A stretch of 36,453 bases of DNA from Synechococcales cyanobacterium PMM_0083 (lineage in GTDB: Bacteria; Cyanobacteriota; Cyanobacteriia; Leptolyngbyales; Leptolyngbyaceae), in contig CASBQE010000161.1 in NCBI GenBank assembly GCA_949127665.1, forward strand, positions 1-36,453, read 5' to 3'. Of this stretch, positions 26,475-36,211 are shown one piece after another (the first letter of the stretch is position 1; every line of letters begins with the position of its first letter). The notes beneath the pieces are model-generated. The model had not been told where the DNA came from. It saw only the letters and a list, made by a program, of their open reading frames with translations, and did no database searches. A program made the position numbers and the translations under genes.

Positions 26475-27143
26475 ATGTATCGATTCAAAAAGCCTCACGT
26501 CCGACTACGGTTTCTGCTGACCATTACCTTAGCGGCTTTAATCGCAGCAATCTTGCCGGAATGGATATCTTTAGCAGGACGAATCCTTTGCGTTTGGGAT
26601 GGAGCAATGGTGTTTTTTCTAGCCACAACCTGGCTGGTGATGTTGCAGGCAACCCCTAATTTAATGCGGCGCTATGCTCAAAAAGAAGATGCCGGACGAA
26701 CAGCCATTTACATTCTGGTTACGTTTTCTGCCTGCGCTAGTTTATTAGCAATTGGCTTCATTCTCCGGCAATCTCAAACTGTCGCGCCTGCGGTTTTAGC
26801 TTTGCATGTCTTGCTAACGGCAACTACGGTAATCGTGTCTTGGCTGCTAGTGCATACCATTTTTGCGATTCATTATGCTCACGAGTACTATCAATCAGAG
26901 CCAGACCCAAATGACAGCGATACCAATGCACCTAGCCTCGATTTTCCTGATGATATTGAGCCTGACTACTGGGATTTTCTCTATTTCTCGTTTGTGATTG
27001 GCATGACGAGTCAAGTGTCGGATGTTCAGATTACAACTCGCTCAATGCGGCGACTGGCGTTAGTTCACGGTGTCATATCTTTTTTCTTTAACACCACAAT
27101 TCTGGCAATGAGCATCAATCTAATTGCAGGATTGGTGTCCTAG
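26475..27143 (+). CDS. DUF1345-like membrane protein
   Basis: Multi-TM; HAHEYYQ-like IHYAHEYYQ and PDYWDFLYFSFVIGMTSQVSDVQITTRSMRRLALVHGVISFFFNTTILAMSIN typical of DUF1345. Confidence 0.8.
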   Translation: MYRFKKPHVRLRFLLTITLAALIAAILPEWISLAGRILCVWDGAMVFFLATTWLVMLQATPNLMRRYAQKEDAGRTAIYILVTFSACASLLAIGFILRQSQTVAPAVLALHVLLTATTVIVSWLLVHTIFAIHYAHEYYQSEPDPNDSDTNAPSLDFPDDIEPDYWDFLYFSFVIGMTSQVSDVQITTRSMRRLALVHGVISFFFNTTILAMSINLIAGLVS

Positions 27144-27183
27144 AATTACTGGTAGTTTTGTCTACGGGCGATCGCTGATAAGG

Positions 27184-27966
27184 TTAGGTGCTATCTTGCC
27201 CAATCAACAGCTTTTCTAGCAGAGTGGATACTTCGGCAGCATGATTCATCACCATTAAATGTCCACCTTTTTCAAGAATGTAATCGGCTTTGATGAAGCG
27301 CATGAGGAAAATGCGATCGCTCGTTCCGTGGATGTGCTGGAGATTTTCAGGAATCTCATCATTTTTCCAAGTCACCACTTTATGAAATGACCATTTAAGA
27401 AACTGCGGATCAATATCTAGCAAAATTGCTTTAAGCATTTGGCGTTCATCCACTGTGTTTATGCTGAAAAACCAGTAGGCAAGCCAGTATCCCGCCCAGA
27501 GCATACTTTTGAAGGGAAACACGCGATGAATAGGGAACCAGCGAAACAGCTTGAAGTAGAACGGAACTTCAGCGCAAGTTTTAGTGCTAGAAATCAAGAT
27601 TACTTTTTCGGTTTCAATCTGCTTGGCAATTTCAACCGCCATGATGCCGCCAAAAGACAATCCTACAAGAATGGGGCGATCGCACTGAATTTGATCGGTC
27701 AAGCGTTTGGCGTAGTCTTGAATTGTCTCACCTCGCTCTGGTTGCTGCCATTGAATATGCACAGGTCGGTAGCCTTCACATTTCAACAGTCGAAACACCC
27801 GCTCATCGGTGCCTAACCCGCTGACAAAGTACACATCTTTGAGCGACTTTTCAAGCTGGTCGGTTGCCTCAGTCTGCCGAACAATTTCCTCCACAACTTG
27901 TTCCGGTGCTTGAGCTAGCTCAGCTTTTACAGATTCTAAAACAGCATCAGACTGAATTTCTGTCAT
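27184..27966 (-). CDS. Alpha/beta-fold hydrolase
   Basis: VYFVSGLGTDERVFRLL, PILVGLSFGGIMAVEIAKQ (GLSFGG nucleophile elbow), HIHGTSDRIF, GGHLMVMNHAAEVS. Confidence 0.8.
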   Translation of the reverse strand: MTEIQSDAVLESVKAELAQAPEQVVEEIVRQTEATDQLEKSLKDVYFVSGLGTDERVFRLLKCEGYRPVHIQWQQPERGETIQDYAKRLTDQIQCDRPILVGLSFGGIMAVEIAKQIETEKVILISSTKTCAEVPFYFKLFRWFPIHRVFPFKSMLWAGYWLAYWFFSINTVDERQMLKAILLDIDPQFLKWSFHKVVTWKNDEIPENLQHIHGTSDRIFLMRFIKADYILEKGGHLMVMNHAAEVSTLLEKLLIGQDST

Positions 27967-28080
27967 TGCGATCGCTCTCTTAAAAGCCCATCCCTCTATT
28001 GTCAGGTTTTGCCCAAAAAATGCAATAAACCACGCTACATCCCAACTCTCATTAAGTAAGCAGATTCCTCTTATGATCTG

Positions 28081-28183
28081 AGGCTAAAGCACTGATGCCT
28101 TGTGGAACCTGAAGCATGGCCGAATGAATCGGGTGATATAAGGTATCTCGCTGTTGATGAGGTCTGTGAATGGAAGCGATCGC
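28081..28183 (-). pseudogene. Displaced 3'-end copy of cofH (left arm of a 103-bp direct repeat)
   Basis: Gap-free alignment with 28983-29085, 12 mismatches in 103 nt by eye; minus-strand translation [34 protein letters not shown] versus CofH C-terminus [34 protein letters not shown]; an in-frame TGA lies just upstream. Confidence 0.85.
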
Positions 28184-28248
28184 TCAGCAGTTAATTAGCG
28201 ATCGTCAGGCTAAAATCAAAGCACTCTCTATCTTGTGACCTGCTCACT

Positions 28249-28515
28249 ATGAACCTCTCTCCCAACCTGCAACAAGCGATCGCTCAAATTGCAGCCAGCC
28301 AAGGTATTTCACCAGAGCAGTTTATTATCCAAACCCTGACAGAAAAAATAGATCGCCTCAAGCAACCCGTTCCAACTGCCTCAATGTCTCAGACTGGACT
28401 GAGACAAAAAGAAGGTCTTCTGGTCTTCGACACCGAGTCCCTCGATCACGTTGACTTTGATTCACTGATCACTCGAAGTCGTGAAGAATGTAACTGGGAG
28501 CAGATAGGACTGTGA
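28249..28515 (+). CDS. Putative antitoxin of a PIN-domain toxin-antitoxin pair
   Basis: 88 aa, N-terminal helix-rich 'SPNLQQAIAQIAASQGISPEQFIIQTLTEKI' RHH-like segment; stop overlaps the start of the PIN gene. Confidence 0.7.
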   Translation: MNLSPNLQQAIAQIAASQGISPEQFIIQTLTEKIDRLKQPVPTASMSQTGLRQKEGLLVFDTESLDHVDFDSLITRSREECNWEQIGL

Positions 28516-28952
28516 AAGTTCTATTTGACACGTCTGTGATCATTGCTGCTTCGCTTCCAAAGCATCCAAACCACGCCCCATGCTTTGTCCAACTACAGGC
28601 GGCAAAACTGAGTCAAATTCAAGGTTGTCTTTCTACCCATAGTCTGGCAGAACTCTATTCAGTAATGACTCGTATGCCTAGCCAACCTCGAATGTCTCCT
28701 CAAGAAGCCAGAACGTTAATTGAGAGCTACCTCCCATATCTGAAAGCGATTCCATTAGGAACAGCAGATTATCAAGCCGCGCTCGCTCAAATGGCTACCC
28801 TTAATCTACCGGGGGGTGGGATTTTTGATGCCTTAATCGCTCAAGCTGCTCTCAAAATATCAGCAGCCAAAATTCTGACGCTCAATTCCAATCACTTTAC
28901 TCGATTAAATGCTGCGATCGCCCAGATCACACCGGTTCCTGGAGAGGATTAG
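28512..28952 (+). CDS. PIN-domain (VapC-like) toxin
   Basis: MKVLFDTSVIIAASLPKHPNH..., LSTHSLAELYSVMTRMP (conserved E), GGGIFDALIAQAALKISAAKILTLNSNHFTRL (conserved D and D/N). Confidence 0.85.
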   Translation: MKVLFDTSVIIAASLPKHPNHAPCFVQLQAAKLSQIQGCLSTHSLAELYSVMTRMPSQPRMSPQEARTLIESYLPYLKAIPLGTADYQAALAQMATLNLPGGGIFDALIAQAALKISAAKILTLNSNHFTRLNAAIAQITPVPGED

Positions 28953-28980
28953 ATTAGCGATAAGGCGATTTTTTCATGCG

Positions 28981-30183
28981 TCAGGCTACGGCACCGATAC
29001 CTTGTGAAACCTGAAGCATGGCTGGATGAATCGGCTGATAAAGCGTGTCTCGCTGTTGATGAGGTCTGTGAATGGAAGCGATCGCGCCCTGCAACTCTGC
29101 GACCTCCAAACAAGTGCCACCTTGAGCGCCTGCCATCGTCGTAATGTGTTCTTCCATCAAGGTGCCGCCCAAGTCATTGCAACCCCACTGCAAAGCTTCG
29201 ACGGCTCCGGCTAAGCCCAGTTTGACCCAGCTCGGCTGATGGTTGACGATCCACCGCCCAAAAAACAGTCTAGCCACAGCAGTTAAATGAAGCGTGTCAG
29301 ATAAAACTGGCTGATCGCGCCCAACCCGGCGACGGAGCGGTTTGGGCGCGGATTGACCCACGAAAGGCAGCAGAATAAATTCTGTGATGTGAGCGGGATA
29401 GTGATTTTGGATGGCAGTTTGTTGCAGCGATCGCACTTGCTCGAAATGGCGAATCTGCTGGGCTGGGGTTTCAATGTGACCCGATAGCATCGTGCTAGTG
29501 GTGGGCATTCCCAAACGGTGCGCGGTGCCCACAATCTCTAACCAAGTCGCGCTATTCGTCTTTTCGGGACAGAGAACTCGCCGCACGTCATCATCCAGCA
29601 CTTCTGCCGCCGTTCCCGGCATAGAGCCAACTCCCGCATTTTGTAATGCGCCGATCACTTGGGAATAACTCAATCCATCTTCTCGTGCAATAAATTGAAC
29701 TTCTTGGGGTGAAAACGCATGAAGATGCAGAGTTGGAAATTGCGTTTTGATGCCAGAAATTATCTGGGTGTAATAAGCCAAGGACGTTCCGTTGACTTTC
29801 GCTTTCAGGTTCAAGCCGCCCTGCATACAGATTTCAGTGGCTCCGCGTTGCACCCCATCCGCCGCTTTTGCCAAAATTTGCTCTAGATCTAGCCAAAAAG
29901 CGCCCTCTTCTCCTTCATCTCGCCGAAACGCACAAAAGCTGCAATGTTGTTCGCAGATGTTGGTGAAGTTAAGGTTGCGGTTGACGACATAGGTGACTGT
30001 TTCCCCTACTAGATCTCGGCGGAGTTGATTTGCAGCCTCTCGGATTTGCAACAGTTCGGCAGGCGATCGCGCATCTAGCAACATAACCCCATCGCCCACC
30101 GATAAATCTTGCCCTAAAAGTGCGCGTTCCAGAATAGACTCAACCGTTTCAATCATCACAAGGGTTTCAGCTAGCAATATCAA
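28981..30183 (-). CDS. cofH: FO synthase subunit CofH (radical SAM)
   Basis: [36 protein letters not shown] (CxxxCxxC), [64 protein letters not shown]. Confidence 0.92.
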   Translation of the reverse strand: MILLAETLVMIETVESILERALLGQDLSVGDGVMLLDARSPAELLQIREAANQLRRDLVGETVTYVVNRNLNFTNICEQHCSFCAFRRDEGEEGAFWLDLEQILAKAADGVQRGATEICMQGGLNLKAKVNGTSLAYYTQIISGIKTQFPTLHLHAFSPQEVQFIAREDGLSYSQVIGALQNAGVGSMPGTAAEVLDDDVRRVLCPEKTNSATWLEIVGTAHRLGMPTTSTMLSGHIETPAQQIRHFEQVRSLQQTAIQNHYPAHITEFILLPFVGQSAPKPLRRRVGRDQPVLSDTLHLTAVARLFFGRWIVNHQPSWVKLGLAGAVEALQWGCNDLGGTLMEEHITTMAGAQGGTCLEVAELQGAIASIHRPHQQRDTLYQPIHPAMLQVSQGIGAVA

Positions 30184-30199
30184 CCTAGCCTAACGCAGC

Positions 30200-30979
30200 T
30201 TACTCGTCTGGGAGGTAAAGCATCCCTAAAAGCTGATCGGCATGATCTAAATTGCCCACAATGCGGCGAGTGGGTTGAGGCCACGCTCTGACAAGGGTTG
30301 GAGTGGCGGTCACATGGTCGATTTCAGCCTGTTCTGGATGCTGAGTTACATCGATAACTTTCAACGTGTAGGGCTGATTGAGCGATCGCTCTAGCAAAGC
30401 ATGAATTTTGTGCAACGTCCGCTCTGTTGCCATGCTGTGCCCTGATACAAATAATCTCAGCACATAGCCTTGGGGATTGGTCGATTCCTGGCGAGTGGTA
30501 GCTCCTAGCTTAAACAAAGGAACCGTTGGAGTATGGGAGGCTGCTCGCTTGTATTGCACCACGAGATCGTGAGATTCCCAGAGTTGAGGGAAGCGATCGC
30601 GGTAAGTGGTCAGCACCATCGGCTCACACATTTCTAGTTGCAGTGGCGCAACCTGCCAGATCAGGTCATGAAAGCCAAACACTGCATTGAGCAACGGTTG
30701 ATAGTGGAAAACCAAGGGTGAAACTTCTGCGATCTGCTGCAACTTCTGCGTGTGCGGATCAAAAAACTGATCTACCGTTGCCCCATAGCAAGGCACTAAA
30801 AAGTGAGGAGGTTCAGACAATCCCAGTAGATTTTGCAGCATTCCACAAAGATCCAGATGCCAACGCACCTGCTTTTGGGGATCAATGCAGTAGATTAGAT
30901 CGCCGCCGGGAGTAAACAACGCAATGCCTTTGAATACCTCCGGCGATCGATCTAAAATCATAGCCAAGGGCTTGTTCAA
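30200..30979 (-). CDS. KaiB-like C-terminal domain fused to an unassigned N-terminal domain (about 165 aa)
   Basis: C-terminal YVLRLFVSGHSMATERTLHKIHALLERSLNQPYTLKVIDVTQHPEQAEIDHVTATPTLVRAWPQPTRRIVGNLDHADQLLGMLYL matches the KaiB/SasA-N thioredoxin-like pattern. Confidence 0.8.
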   Translation of the reverse strand: MNKPLAMILDRSPEVFKGIALFTPGGDLIYCIDPQKQVRWHLDLCGMLQNLLGLSEPPHFLVPCYGATVDQFFDPHTQKLQQIAEVSPLVFHYQPLLNAVFGFHDLIWQVAPLQLEMCEPMVLTTYRDRFPQLWESHDLVVQYKRAASHTPTVPLFKLGATTRQESTNPQGYVLRLFVSGHSMATERTLHKIHALLERSLNQPYTLKVIDVTQHPEQAEIDHVTATPTLVRAWPQPTRRIVGNLDHADQLLGMLYLPDE

Positions 30980-30987
30980 ATCGTAAG

Positions 30988-32358
30988 TTACACCCGCCCC
31001 CGCAGAATTTGAGCCATTTCATTTGGTTTTGGCGACATTTCCAGCGCTGTCTCCTCGGTAATCATGCCCGCTTCATAAAGCTTGTAGAGGGATTGGTTCA
31101 TATTACACATCCCATCAAAGGTACATCGCGGCATTAATTGCTCAACTTCGTCGAGATCGCCCCGGCGGATGTAGTCTTTAATCGCATCGGTGTTAATCAA
31201 AATGTCGTGGAAGGCAGCGCGTTTACCATCCGTTGTGCGGCATAGCCCTTGAGAAATGACCGCAACCATAGATTCTGCGATCGAAACTCGAATTGGCTCC
31301 TGCTGATCGGGTTCAAAAAGCTGAAGAATCCGCTCGATGGTTTTGACGGCGCTGTTGGTGTGCAGTGTGCCCATAACCAAGTGCCCCGTTTGAGCGGCTT
31401 TGAGGGCAGTGTTGACGGTTTCGCGATCGCGCATTTCCCCAATCAAGATCACATCTGGATCTTCCCGCAAAGCAGCTTTGAGGGCATTGTCAAACTTGCG
31501 CGTGTGAATGCCCACTTCGCGATGTTTGATCAAAGCTTTTTTACTGCGATGCACAAACTCAATTGGATCTTCAATCGTAATAATATTTTTAGGCATCTCC
31601 TTATTCATATAATCCACCATTGCCGCCATCGTGGTGGATTTGCCTGAACCTGTCGGTCCAGTAATTAAGATTAAGCCTTTGTGATAGTGGCAAATATCCT
31701 TGAAAATAGGCGGCAGATTCAATTGCTCAATCGTGAGAATTTTCATGGGAATCAGCCGCATCACCATGGCAGGACCATAGAGTGAATCGAAGATGTTAAG
31801 CCGAACCCGCGCAAAATCGTATTGGGTCGCACCATCAAACTCTAGCGTTTCTTCAAACCGATGAATTTCTGCATCGGTGAGGATTTCTTGAAGCCAGCTA
31901 TAGAAGGTCTCGCGATCGGTATCGGGCCACGCCGTGTGATCCATTTCTCCCCGATTTCGATAGCGGGGCACTTCGCCAACCCCAACGTGAACGTCGGAAT
32001 ATCCTTTATCAAAAGCGGTACGCACCAGTTCAGAAAGAGTTGGCGAACCGTTTGTAGGAACCCGACGAGAAGTGACAGGTGCAGGTGCAGTGGGTGCTGC
32101 CGTAGAACGGTGCCCAGCGGCAGGGGGCGCTTGCGGCGGAGAAGACGAAATGACTGTAGCTGTTCCACCGAGATGAGCAGGAGGAGCGTGGGGCGACACC
32201 ATTGTTGCACTATCCGCAGCGGAAGAGACCATCGTTGGAGGGTTCATTTGCTGAGTAGCAATAGCTGTTGCTCCATTATTTACGGCTCTTGGTGGTGGCG
32301 GAGCAGGAGGAATCCGGGACGGTGGGGGAGCACTAGGTTGACGCTGGGATTCAGTCAT
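30988..32358 (-). CDS. pilT: Type IV pilus retraction ATPase PilT family, with Pro/Ala/Ser-rich N-terminal extension
   Basis: LILITGPTGSGKSTTMAAMVDYMN (Walker A), IITIEDPIEFVHRSKKALIKHREVG, LREDPDVILIGEMRDRETV, GHLVMGTLHTNSAVKTIERIL; about 105-residue disordered N-terminus. Confidence 0.93.
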   Translation of the reverse strand: MTESQRQPSAPPPSRIPPAPPPPRAVNNGATAIATQQMNPPTMVSSAADSATMVSPHAPPAHLGGTATVISSSPPQAPPAAGHRSTAAPTAPAPVTSRRVPTNGSPTLSELVRTAFDKGYSDVHVGVGEVPRYRNRGEMDHTAWPDTDRETFYSWLQEILTDAEIHRFEETLEFDGATQYDFARVRLNIFDSLYGPAMVMRLIPMKILTIEQLNLPPIFKDICHYHKGLILITGPTGSGKSTTMAAMVDYMNKEMPKNIITIEDPIEFVHRSKKALIKHREVGIHTRKFDNALKAALREDPDVILIGEMRDRETVNTALKAAQTGHLVMGTLHTNSAVKTIERILQLFEPDQQEPIRVSIAESMVAVISQGLCRTTDGKRAAFHDILINTDAIKDYIRRGDLDEVEQLMPRCTFDGMCNMNQSLYKLYEAGMITEETALEMSPKPNEMAQILRGRV

Positions 32359-32830
32359 AGAGTTAATCTCAACAGCTTTGGTGGTAAAAGGCTAAAGCGG
32401 CTTGTTGCAAAATTGGCGCAATGTTTTTCTTGAATTGATGCTTGTAAACATTGGTGTCTGCAATGTAGCAGCCTTCATTATTTTATTCAGGACTTTCTAA
32501 AAACTTTACGCAAAAACATTAGAAGATTCAGATTTATTAACCCAGGAATACTTAATCTGACATTGCAAACCGTTGCTGGGTTTTACTGAGAATGCTTGCA
32601 TCAAAGCTTAAGACTGGCTGAAAGGCTGGCATTTCATCTATAACAATGACCCCTGTGAGTATAGGTTGCCCGTTTGATCGCGATCGCTACCAATAATCTT
32701 GCCCAATGATCAACAAATAAGCTTTTCAGGAATTAAGCACGGAATAGCAAAATCTATGACCAAAGTTTACAACAGTAGCCAACAATAGTGAATACGAGTA
32801 TGTATTTATAAGTTGAGTTGAGGCGTGAAG

Positions 32831-33040
32831 ATGATGAGTGAATCTAACCAGTGGTTTATTGTGAAGCAGAATAATGGGCAATGTGCGATCTTAGGTGATG
32901 GTGTGATCAAACCCGAAGACAGCCCAGCCGAATCTGAATTAGGGGCACCAGGAGAACAATGGGGACCATTTGACTCCCAAGCAGAAGCGATCGCACGGCG
33001 GGTCGGGTTAATTCGAGCAGGTAAATGCCAACCAGTTTAG
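32831..33040 (+). CDS. Small conserved hypothetical protein
   Basis: Compact ORF MMSESNQWFIVKQNNGQCAILGDGVIKPEDSPAESELGAPGEQWGPFDSQAEAIARRVGLIRAGKCQPV; SPOR-like 'GPFDSQAEAIARRVGLIRAGKC'. Confidence 0.6.
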   Translation: MMSESNQWFIVKQNNGQCAILGDGVIKPEDSPAESELGAPGEQWGPFDSQAEAIARRVGLIRAGKCQPV

Positions 33041-33054
33041 GTGCGGGTATTTAT

Positions 33055-34440
33055 CTAAGGTTTCGTTTCTGCCCGTGGAGCCTGGAGCCGAGCAGCCTGA
33101 ATCTTCTCCCCTAAAACTCCCACAGCTTTAGCAACTTGAGGGTCTTCTAACGTGCCAACCTTATCTCGATTGGCACTTAGCTGCTTTTTCTGCGCTTCAG
33201 TAAGTGGAACTTCCACATCTGGGTCGATACCGTGCTTGTTGATATCACGACCATTGGGAGTGTAATACTTGGCGATCGTCACTGCCAATCCACTGTCTTT
33301 ACCCACTTGCCGGACAGATTGCACTAACCCTTTACCAAAAGTTTTCGTGCCAATCAACACTGCACGACGATTATCTTGCAGCGCTCCAGACAGAATTTCG
33401 CTGGCACTAGCCGAGCCACCATCGACCAAAACCACTAAAGGCTTGTTCGTCAGCGATCGCCCGTTTGTTTGCTCCTTATCTTGCTCGCCAGTGCGACTTT
33501 TTGTAGAGACGATCGCGCCCTTTGACATCCACATCCGAGCAATATCCACGCTGGTGTACAAAAGCCCGCCCGGATTGCCGCGCAGATCTAAAACATAGCC
33601 TGCAACCTGCTGTTTCTCTAGCTGCTTAATCGCCTTTTCCATATCCATTGGGGCATTCGCGCTAAATTGCACTAACCGGATATAGCCCACCTTGCCTTGA
33701 GGCGATGACAATTCACTTGATTTAACCGCATGAATTTCAATCCGCGCCCGTTTAATTGCATAATCCTTTTGCTCAGTGCCGCGCAAAATTGTTAGGTTTA
33801 CGGGTGTTCCCACGGCTCCGCGAATCAGCGTCACCGCTTTGTTCACATCCATGCCTTCAGTACTTTTGCCATCAATTTTGAGGATGATGTCTTTAGATAG
33901 AATGCCAGCCGTGAAGGCAGGAGAATCTTCAATCGGAGCAATCACCGTTAATTTTTTCGTTTTTTCATCTGCCGCGAGTTGAATGCCTACCCCGGTCAAT
34001 TCGCCAGAGGTATCAATCTTCATATTTCTAAACTCTTGGGGATCCATGAAGCGGGTGTAAGGATCTCCAATTTTTTTCACCATTTCGCGAATGGCTTTAT
34101 AAGCATCTTCGTTGCTAGAGTACGATCGCTTTAGGTAGTCATTTCGCACCTTTTTCCAATCCACCTGGTTAAAAGTGCCGTCTACATAAGTGCGATCAAT
34201 AATTTGCCAAACCTCGTCAACCAGTTCCTTGGGGCTTTGGTTAAAGAAAGATTGCAGCGAGAGCATAGACATCGGCTGAAGCGCAGTATCCTTATCTGAG
34301 TCGGCAACTTGCTGCCCAGAGTCATTACTCTGCAACAACGCTTGTCCTTTGAAAAAGTGCAATCCAGTGCCTGCGATCGCGGCAGTAGAAACGGTTACTG
34401 CGGCGGCACCAAGGACAAGCCCACGTTTTATAATTGCCAT
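33055..34440 (-). CDS. Carboxyl-terminal processing peptidase (S41, CtpA-type), paralog 2
   Basis: PKELVDEVWQIIDRTYVDGTFNQVDWKKVR, PDZ GVGIQLAADEKTKKLTVIAPIEDSPAFTAGI, catalytic VDGGSASASEILSGALQDN, GTKTFGKGLVQSV. Confidence 0.9.
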   Translation of the reverse strand: MAIIKRGLVLGAAAVTVSTAAIAGTGLHFFKGQALLQSNDSGQQVADSDKDTALQPMSMLSLQSFFNQSPKELVDEVWQIIDRTYVDGTFNQVDWKKVRNDYLKRSYSSNEDAYKAIREMVKKIGDPYTRFMDPQEFRNMKIDTSGELTGVGIQLAADEKTKKLTVIAPIEDSPAFTAGILSKDIILKIDGKSTEGMDVNKAVTLIRGAVGTPVNLTILRGTEQKDYAIKRARIEIHAVKSSELSSPQGKVGYIRLVQFSANAPMDMEKAIKQLEKQQVAGYVLDLRGNPGGLLYTSVDIARMWMSKGAIVSTKSRTGEQDKEQTNGRSLTNKPLVVLVDGGSASASEILSGALQDNRRAVLIGTKTFGKGLVQSVRQVGKDSGLAVTIAKYYTPNGRDINKHGIDPDVEVPLTEAQKKQLSANRDKVGTLEDPQVAKAVGVLGEKIQAARLQAPRAETKP

Positions 34441-34504
34441 ATTGATAAGCCTAGGAATTGACTACGAAAAGTATGCCCAATCTAGCACAGGCAAACAGCC
34501 TTGG

Positions 34505-35743
34505 TCAGCGCTCAACTGACTCTGGCTCAACCCAACGCCCATCCGATTTAATCAGATCAATTAACTCCTCAACTCCGTCTGCTTCTGGCACCCGCTTAAT
34601 CTCTTCTCGCCCCCGATAAAGCGAGATATAGCCTGCTTGCTTACCCACATAGCCATAATCCGCGTCTGCCATTTCGCCGGGACCGTTGACAATGCAGCCC
34701 ATGACAGCAATATCCAACCCTGTCAAATGGTTTGTGGCATCCCGCACTTTATGCAGAACTTCTTCAAGGTTAAACAGCGTGCGTCCGCAGGAGGGACAAG
34801 CAACGTATTCCACCATGGTTTTTCGCAGCCCCAAAGCCTGCAAAATGCTGTAGCACACTGGGATCTCTTTTTCGGGGGCTTCGGTCAAAGATACTCGAAT
34901 GGTGTCGCCCAGCCCTTCGGCTAACAGGGTGGCGATTCCCGCAGTCGATTTGATCCGTCCATATTCTCCATCTCCTGCTTCAGTCACGCCCAAATGCAGG
35001 GGATATTCCATGCCCTGCTCGTCCATCCGCTGAGCCATGAGGCGGTAAGCTGCCAGCATAACGGGCACACGAGACGCTTTCAGAGAGATGACAATGTTAT
35101 GAAAATTTAATGACTCACAAATCCGAATAAATTCAAGAGCAGACTCCACCATGCCTTCGGGAGTGTCGCCGTAGGTGAACAGCATCCGCTCTGCTAGGGA
35201 GCCGTGGTTTACGCCAATTCGCATGGCTTTGCCTTGATCTCGCAGGGAAATAACTAGCGGTTCTAAGGTTTCCCGAATCTTGTCGCCAATGTCGCCAAAC
35301 TCGGAGTCTGTATATTCGGTGCGATCGCTCTTTGGCTTTTCAAAGACATATAACCCAGGATTAATCCGAACTTTATCAACGTGTTTTGCCACTTCTAGGG
35401 CAATTTTCATACCGTTGTGATGAACATCGGCAACTAAGGGCACGGGTTGGTAGGTGGCAAGCAGCTTTTGCTTGATTTCGGCGAGGGCGATCGCGTGAGC
35501 CATGCTGGGAACCGTTACCCGCACAATTTCACAGCCAATTTCATGTAAACGGCGAATGCCAGCCACCGACCCGGCAATATCCAAAGTGTCTTCGTTAATC
35601 ATGGATTGAACTACGACCGGATTGCTACCGCCAATGGTGATGCCACCCACCTGTACAGGGCGAGTTTTACGGCGGTGAATGGTGCCATCGGTGGAGTAGC
35701 GGGAAGAAACAGTAGATGTGAGAGGATTAGATAGGGTTTGCAT
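34505..35743 (-). CDS. ispG: 4-hydroxy-3-methylbut-2-en-1-yl diphosphate synthase
   Basis: [102 protein letters not shown]. Confidence 0.96.
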   Translation of the reverse strand: MQTLSNPLTSTVSSRYSTDGTIHRRKTRPVQVGGITIGGSNPVVVQSMINEDTLDIAGSVAGIRRLHEIGCEIVRVTVPSMAHAIALAEIKQKLLATYQPVPLVADVHHNGMKIALEVAKHVDKVRINPGLYVFEKPKSDRTEYTDSEFGDIGDKIRETLEPLVISLRDQGKAMRIGVNHGSLAERMLFTYGDTPEGMVESALEFIRICESLNFHNIVISLKASRVPVMLAAYRLMAQRMDEQGMEYPLHLGVTEAGDGEYGRIKSTAGIATLLAEGLGDTIRVSLTEAPEKEIPVCYSILQALGLRKTMVEYVACPSCGRTLFNLEEVLHKVRDATNHLTGLDIAVMGCIVNGPGEMADADYGYVGKQAGYISLYRGREEIKRVPEADGVEELIDLIKSDGRWVEPESVER

Positions 35744-36211
35744 AAGGCTATTGCTTACTCTCTATGGCAGGAAAAGGAACTAGGGTTCAGTATGAGTATG
35801 TCTCTGCTTCCTAGATTGCCATAGATAGGTCGTTTTGCGGCAGGATATTGGGTTGAATTTCAGCACTCGGCAGTTGGGCGATTTGTGAACCGTTCCCCAA
35901 GATATTCTTACGGGAATTGTCGCAGTTTCTCGTCCGCCGCCTCAAGTTCCACGTAAAACTAGAGTCAGTACACCTTGGGCTAGATTTTAAGGGGACGAAA
36001 GCGATGCTATTCACAATATTTTCTTTCAAATCGAATATTTTCATATCATCCAGATTGTCGCTACTTCAGGCGTATTTTTTAAATATGAATATTGCAGGAA
36101 TTCTTTAACTAAGAGCCTCTATTCAAACCATAGATAAAATGCATCAACGCATCGTTTGTCAGTGTGCCTAGCGCGGTAGGGTATCTTTTCTGAGTAGTGG
36201 TGATTTAGTTT

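Noticed and set aside
35811-36108. Short ORFs and a plus-strand stretch PQDILTGIVAVSRPPPQVPRKTRVSTPWARF* near 35895-35990
   Set aside because: Could be a gene-tail relic but I could not assign a family; the overlapping 77-aa and 63-aa ORFs have no support.
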